Below, in pieces: positions 62,583 through 64,000 of a stretch of 64,000 nt of DNA. The DNA is taken from NCBI RefSeq assembly GCF_039555755.1, contig NZ_CP154631.1, positions 3,038,001-3,102,000 of the forward strand, in the 5' to 3' direction. Position numbers and translations under genes: made by a program. Every line of letters begins with the position of its first letter. Position 1 is the first letter of the stretch. The stretch is from Pseudomonas sediminis. Its GTDB lineage: Bacteria > Pseudomonadota > Gammaproteobacteria > Pseudomonadales > Pseudomonadaceae. The notes below the pieces were generated by a model. It ran no database searches, was not told the DNA's origin, and worked only from the letters and a program-made list of their open reading frames with translations.

Positions 62583-63191
62583 TCAGTTGGCTGCTACGGT
62601 CTGCGGTTGTTGTTCGTTGTGCTGTTCGAACAGGTACTGACGCAGGGTCTGTTCATCTTCTTCATGTAGCGTCTGCAGGCTGTAGGCGTAACACGTCTGG
62701 CTGACACGTCTTGCCAGCTGTGCGCGCAGTTGAACGCGACGCTCCTGAGGCAAGATCAGCTGTAGCAACTGATCCTTGGCCGGCATGCCTGCTTTGCTGT
62801 ATTCCACCAGAACTGCATTGTTCGATAGCTCCAGCGCCTTCAGGCCGCTGGGCTGGTCGCTGCTGTCCAGTAGCGTCAGCGCAGTGGTTAGAGCGAGGCG
62901 CCATGGGCGTTCGTTCACCCCTTGTTCGAAGATCAGCGGGGCCCCCAGTTCCAGGCGCGACTGGCTGTGGTCGTCCTGAATCAGGTGCAGGGGAAAGCTC
63001 AGATGCTGATTGTCGGTATGGGTGTCCAGGCTTAGCTGCTCTTCGTTGCCCAGGCGAGCCAGAAGCTCACTGAGTCGATCGCCCAGAGCCAACTGCGGCG
63101 CTGCGTTAGAGCGCCGCTTTTGCGGAGGTTTGAAGAGGATCTTCTGGAGGAAATCCAGTTCGTCCTGAGTCAGCAGCGGGTCGCTTTGCAT
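62583..63191 (-). CDS. Hypothetical protein, possibly PilZ-like
   Basis: A 202-residue soluble protein. The start LTQDELDFLQKILFKPP looks a little like the N-terminus of FliM-type proteins. The end LHEEDEQTLRQYLFEQ resembles the last helix of PilZ domains. No RxxxR...D/NxSxxG motif was clearly seen. I do not recognise it with confidence. I chose the ATG at 63191. It lies 66 bp after the sLOV gene. Confidence 0.7.
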   Translation of the reverse strand: MQSDPLLTQDELDFLQKILFKPPQKRRSNAAPQLALGDRLSELLARLGNEEQLSLDTHTDNQHLSFPLHLIQDDHSQSRLELGAPLIFEQGVNERPWRLALTTALTLLDSSDQPSGLKALELSNNAVLVEYSKAGMPAKDQLLQLILPQERRVQLRAQLARRVSQTCYAYSLQTLHEEDEQTLRQYLFEQHNEQQPQTVAAN

Positions 63192-63257
63192 GGAGTAAAT
63201 ACTGCAAGGGGGCAAACCCTTCTGACTGCCGCGCCAGACGATAGTTTTATCCGTTCA

Positions 63258-63704
63258 TCAGCTTTTCAGACGCGCCAGTTCGGCCTTCAGCTCCGCTACT
63301 TCCACCTCCAACTCGCGTACGCGCTGCTTGGCTTCGACCTGTTCGGTGACATCCTTCTGGATGCCGATGTAGTAGGTCAGTTGGTCGCTTTCATTGAGCA
63401 CTGGAGTGATCGACAGCTCGTTCCAGAAAGCGCTGCCGTCCTTGCGGTAGTTGCGGATGATCTGTCGGCAGGGTTTGCTGGCCTTGACGGCTTCGCGAAT
63501 GGCCTGCAAGCCGAACTGGGCCCGGTCACTGCCCTGCAGGAAGCGGCAGTCCTGGTAGAGGATGTCATCGCTGGTGTAGCCAGTCAGGCGTTCGAACGCC
63601 GCGTTGGCGTAGATCAGGATATTGTCTTCGCCCTCCTGCTCGGCCACCACGATTCCATCGTTGGAGGCGTCTACTACCAGTTGCAGCAGTTTGGCATTGA
63701 TCAT
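63258..63704 (-). CDS. Short LOV-domain photoreceptor (sLOV)
   Basis: A 148-residue protein made of one LOV/PAS domain and a C-terminal helix. The flavin-adduct motif is DCRFLQ with Cys53 (LYQDCRFLQGSDR); FWNELSITPV and YYIGIQKDVTEQ are the other LOV core strands. It matches P. putida PpSB1-LOV, whose photoactive Cys is also 53. The C-terminal coiled coil (VRELEVEVAELKAELARLKS) should dimerise. There is no output domain, so it must act through a partner, possibly the LitR-like regulator nearby. Confidence 0.93.
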   Translation of the reverse strand: MINAKLLQLVVDASNDGIVVAEQEGEDNILIYANAAFERLTGYTSDDILYQDCRFLQGSDRAQFGLQAIREAVKASKPCRQIIRNYRKDGSAFWNELSITPVLNESDQLTYYIGIQKDVTEQVEAKQRVRELEVEVAELKAELARLKS

Positions 63705-63806
63705 GAGTCCGGTTCCGCGATGGATATGCGCTGCATTCTAAAACATCGGGTCGGGCTGTCCACTTGCGGCATAATGCGCGGCGTTTTTCCTGTTTCCGGA
63801 GTTGTC

Positions 63807-64000
63807 ATGAAAGTCGCCATTGTCTCGGGTTCGGTCTACGGTACGGCCGAAGAAGTTGCACGCCACGCCGAGCGCCAGCTCAAGGCCGCCGGGTTGGATG
63901 CCTGGCACAAAGCGAATATGAGCCTCGAGGAGTTGCTGGCCTTCGCGCCGGACGCATTCCTCACCGTGACGTCTACCACCGGCATGGGCGAACTGCCTGA
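63807..64000 (+). CDS. Flavodoxin, MioC-like (partial)
   Basis: At least 64 residues of a flavodoxin. The FMN-phosphate loop is SGSVYGTAEEVARHAE and VTSTTGMGELP is the second flavin loop. GGAG precedes the ATG at 63807. The window ends inside the gene. It is divergent from the sLOV gene. Confidence 0.85.
   Translation, partial: MKVAIVSGSVYGTAEEVARHAERQLKAAGLDAWHKANMSLEELLAFAPDAFLTVTSTTGMGELP

Overview
The window is a GC-rich chromosomal segment of a Pseudomonas. Pseudomonas-lineage genes point this way: mvaT, a BifA-type phosphodiesterase next to sodB, an MxtR-like SSS-hybrid kinase next to GNAT and AraC genes, a PctA-type chemoreceptor, and a folM-folE-folX block. The mixture of genes (uronate dehydrogenase cluster, short LOV protein, REP-like hairpins with a GCGGCTTTAGCCGC core) suggests the P. 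mendocina/pseudoalcaligenes neighbourhood. That species-level guess is inference.

Layout. 0-8 kb: ybaK, glpK, a PhzF-like gene, argF translationally coupled to an orphan ABC ATPase, a molybdopterin oxidoreductase and grxD. 8.2-9.6 kb: a complete IS4-family insertion sequence (19-bp inverted repeats, 11-bp target duplication) that landed inside the grxD terminator. 9.6-12.8 kb: ydbH-ynbE-ydbL envelope lipid operon. 12.8-20.4 kb: an AT-rich non-coding stretch, a Sel1-like gene, rmuC, the MxtR-like kinase, GNAT and AraC genes. 20.4-21.2 kb: a large multi-hairpin inverted repeat. 21.2-27.3 kb: imelysin, LemA, GIDE/EF-hand protein, bifA, sodB. 27.6-35.3 kb: a tightly overlapping MoxR/DUF58/DUF4350/DUF4129/SpoIIM/RDD membrane operon and one more membrane protein. 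35.4-43.2 kb: sbcB, mvaT, purU, a CBS protein, a chemoreceptor, a HerA-like ATPase. 43.3-52.2 kb: a hexuronate catabolic region (aldose epimerase, FCD-type GntR regulator, EamA exporter, TRAP transporter, lactonase, uronate dehydrogenase, LacI regulator). 52.2-57.1 kb: DUF1513/imelysin/di-heme operon, then azlCD. 57.2-64 kb: small conserved genes, pterin genes folX-folE-folM, an ABM-domain membrane protein, a LitR-like MerR regulator, a hypothetical protein, a short LOV photoreceptor and the start of a flavodoxin.

How they work together. In the uronate cluster the TRAP system would import hexuronate, Udh would oxidise it to the aldarolactone and the SMP-30 protein would open the lactone. Related TTGT-N3-containing sites lie in the intergenic regions next to the GntR, udh and LacI genes. 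At the right end a LOV photosensor, a LitR-like regulator that appears to have lost the B12-ligating histidine, and TTGTAC repeats spaced 11 bp apart suggest a light-responsive region. The imelysin genes lie in two places, each near a Fur-box-like sequence, suggesting a split iron-regulated locus. All functional calls come from reading the translated sequence and recalled family features; no database search was run.
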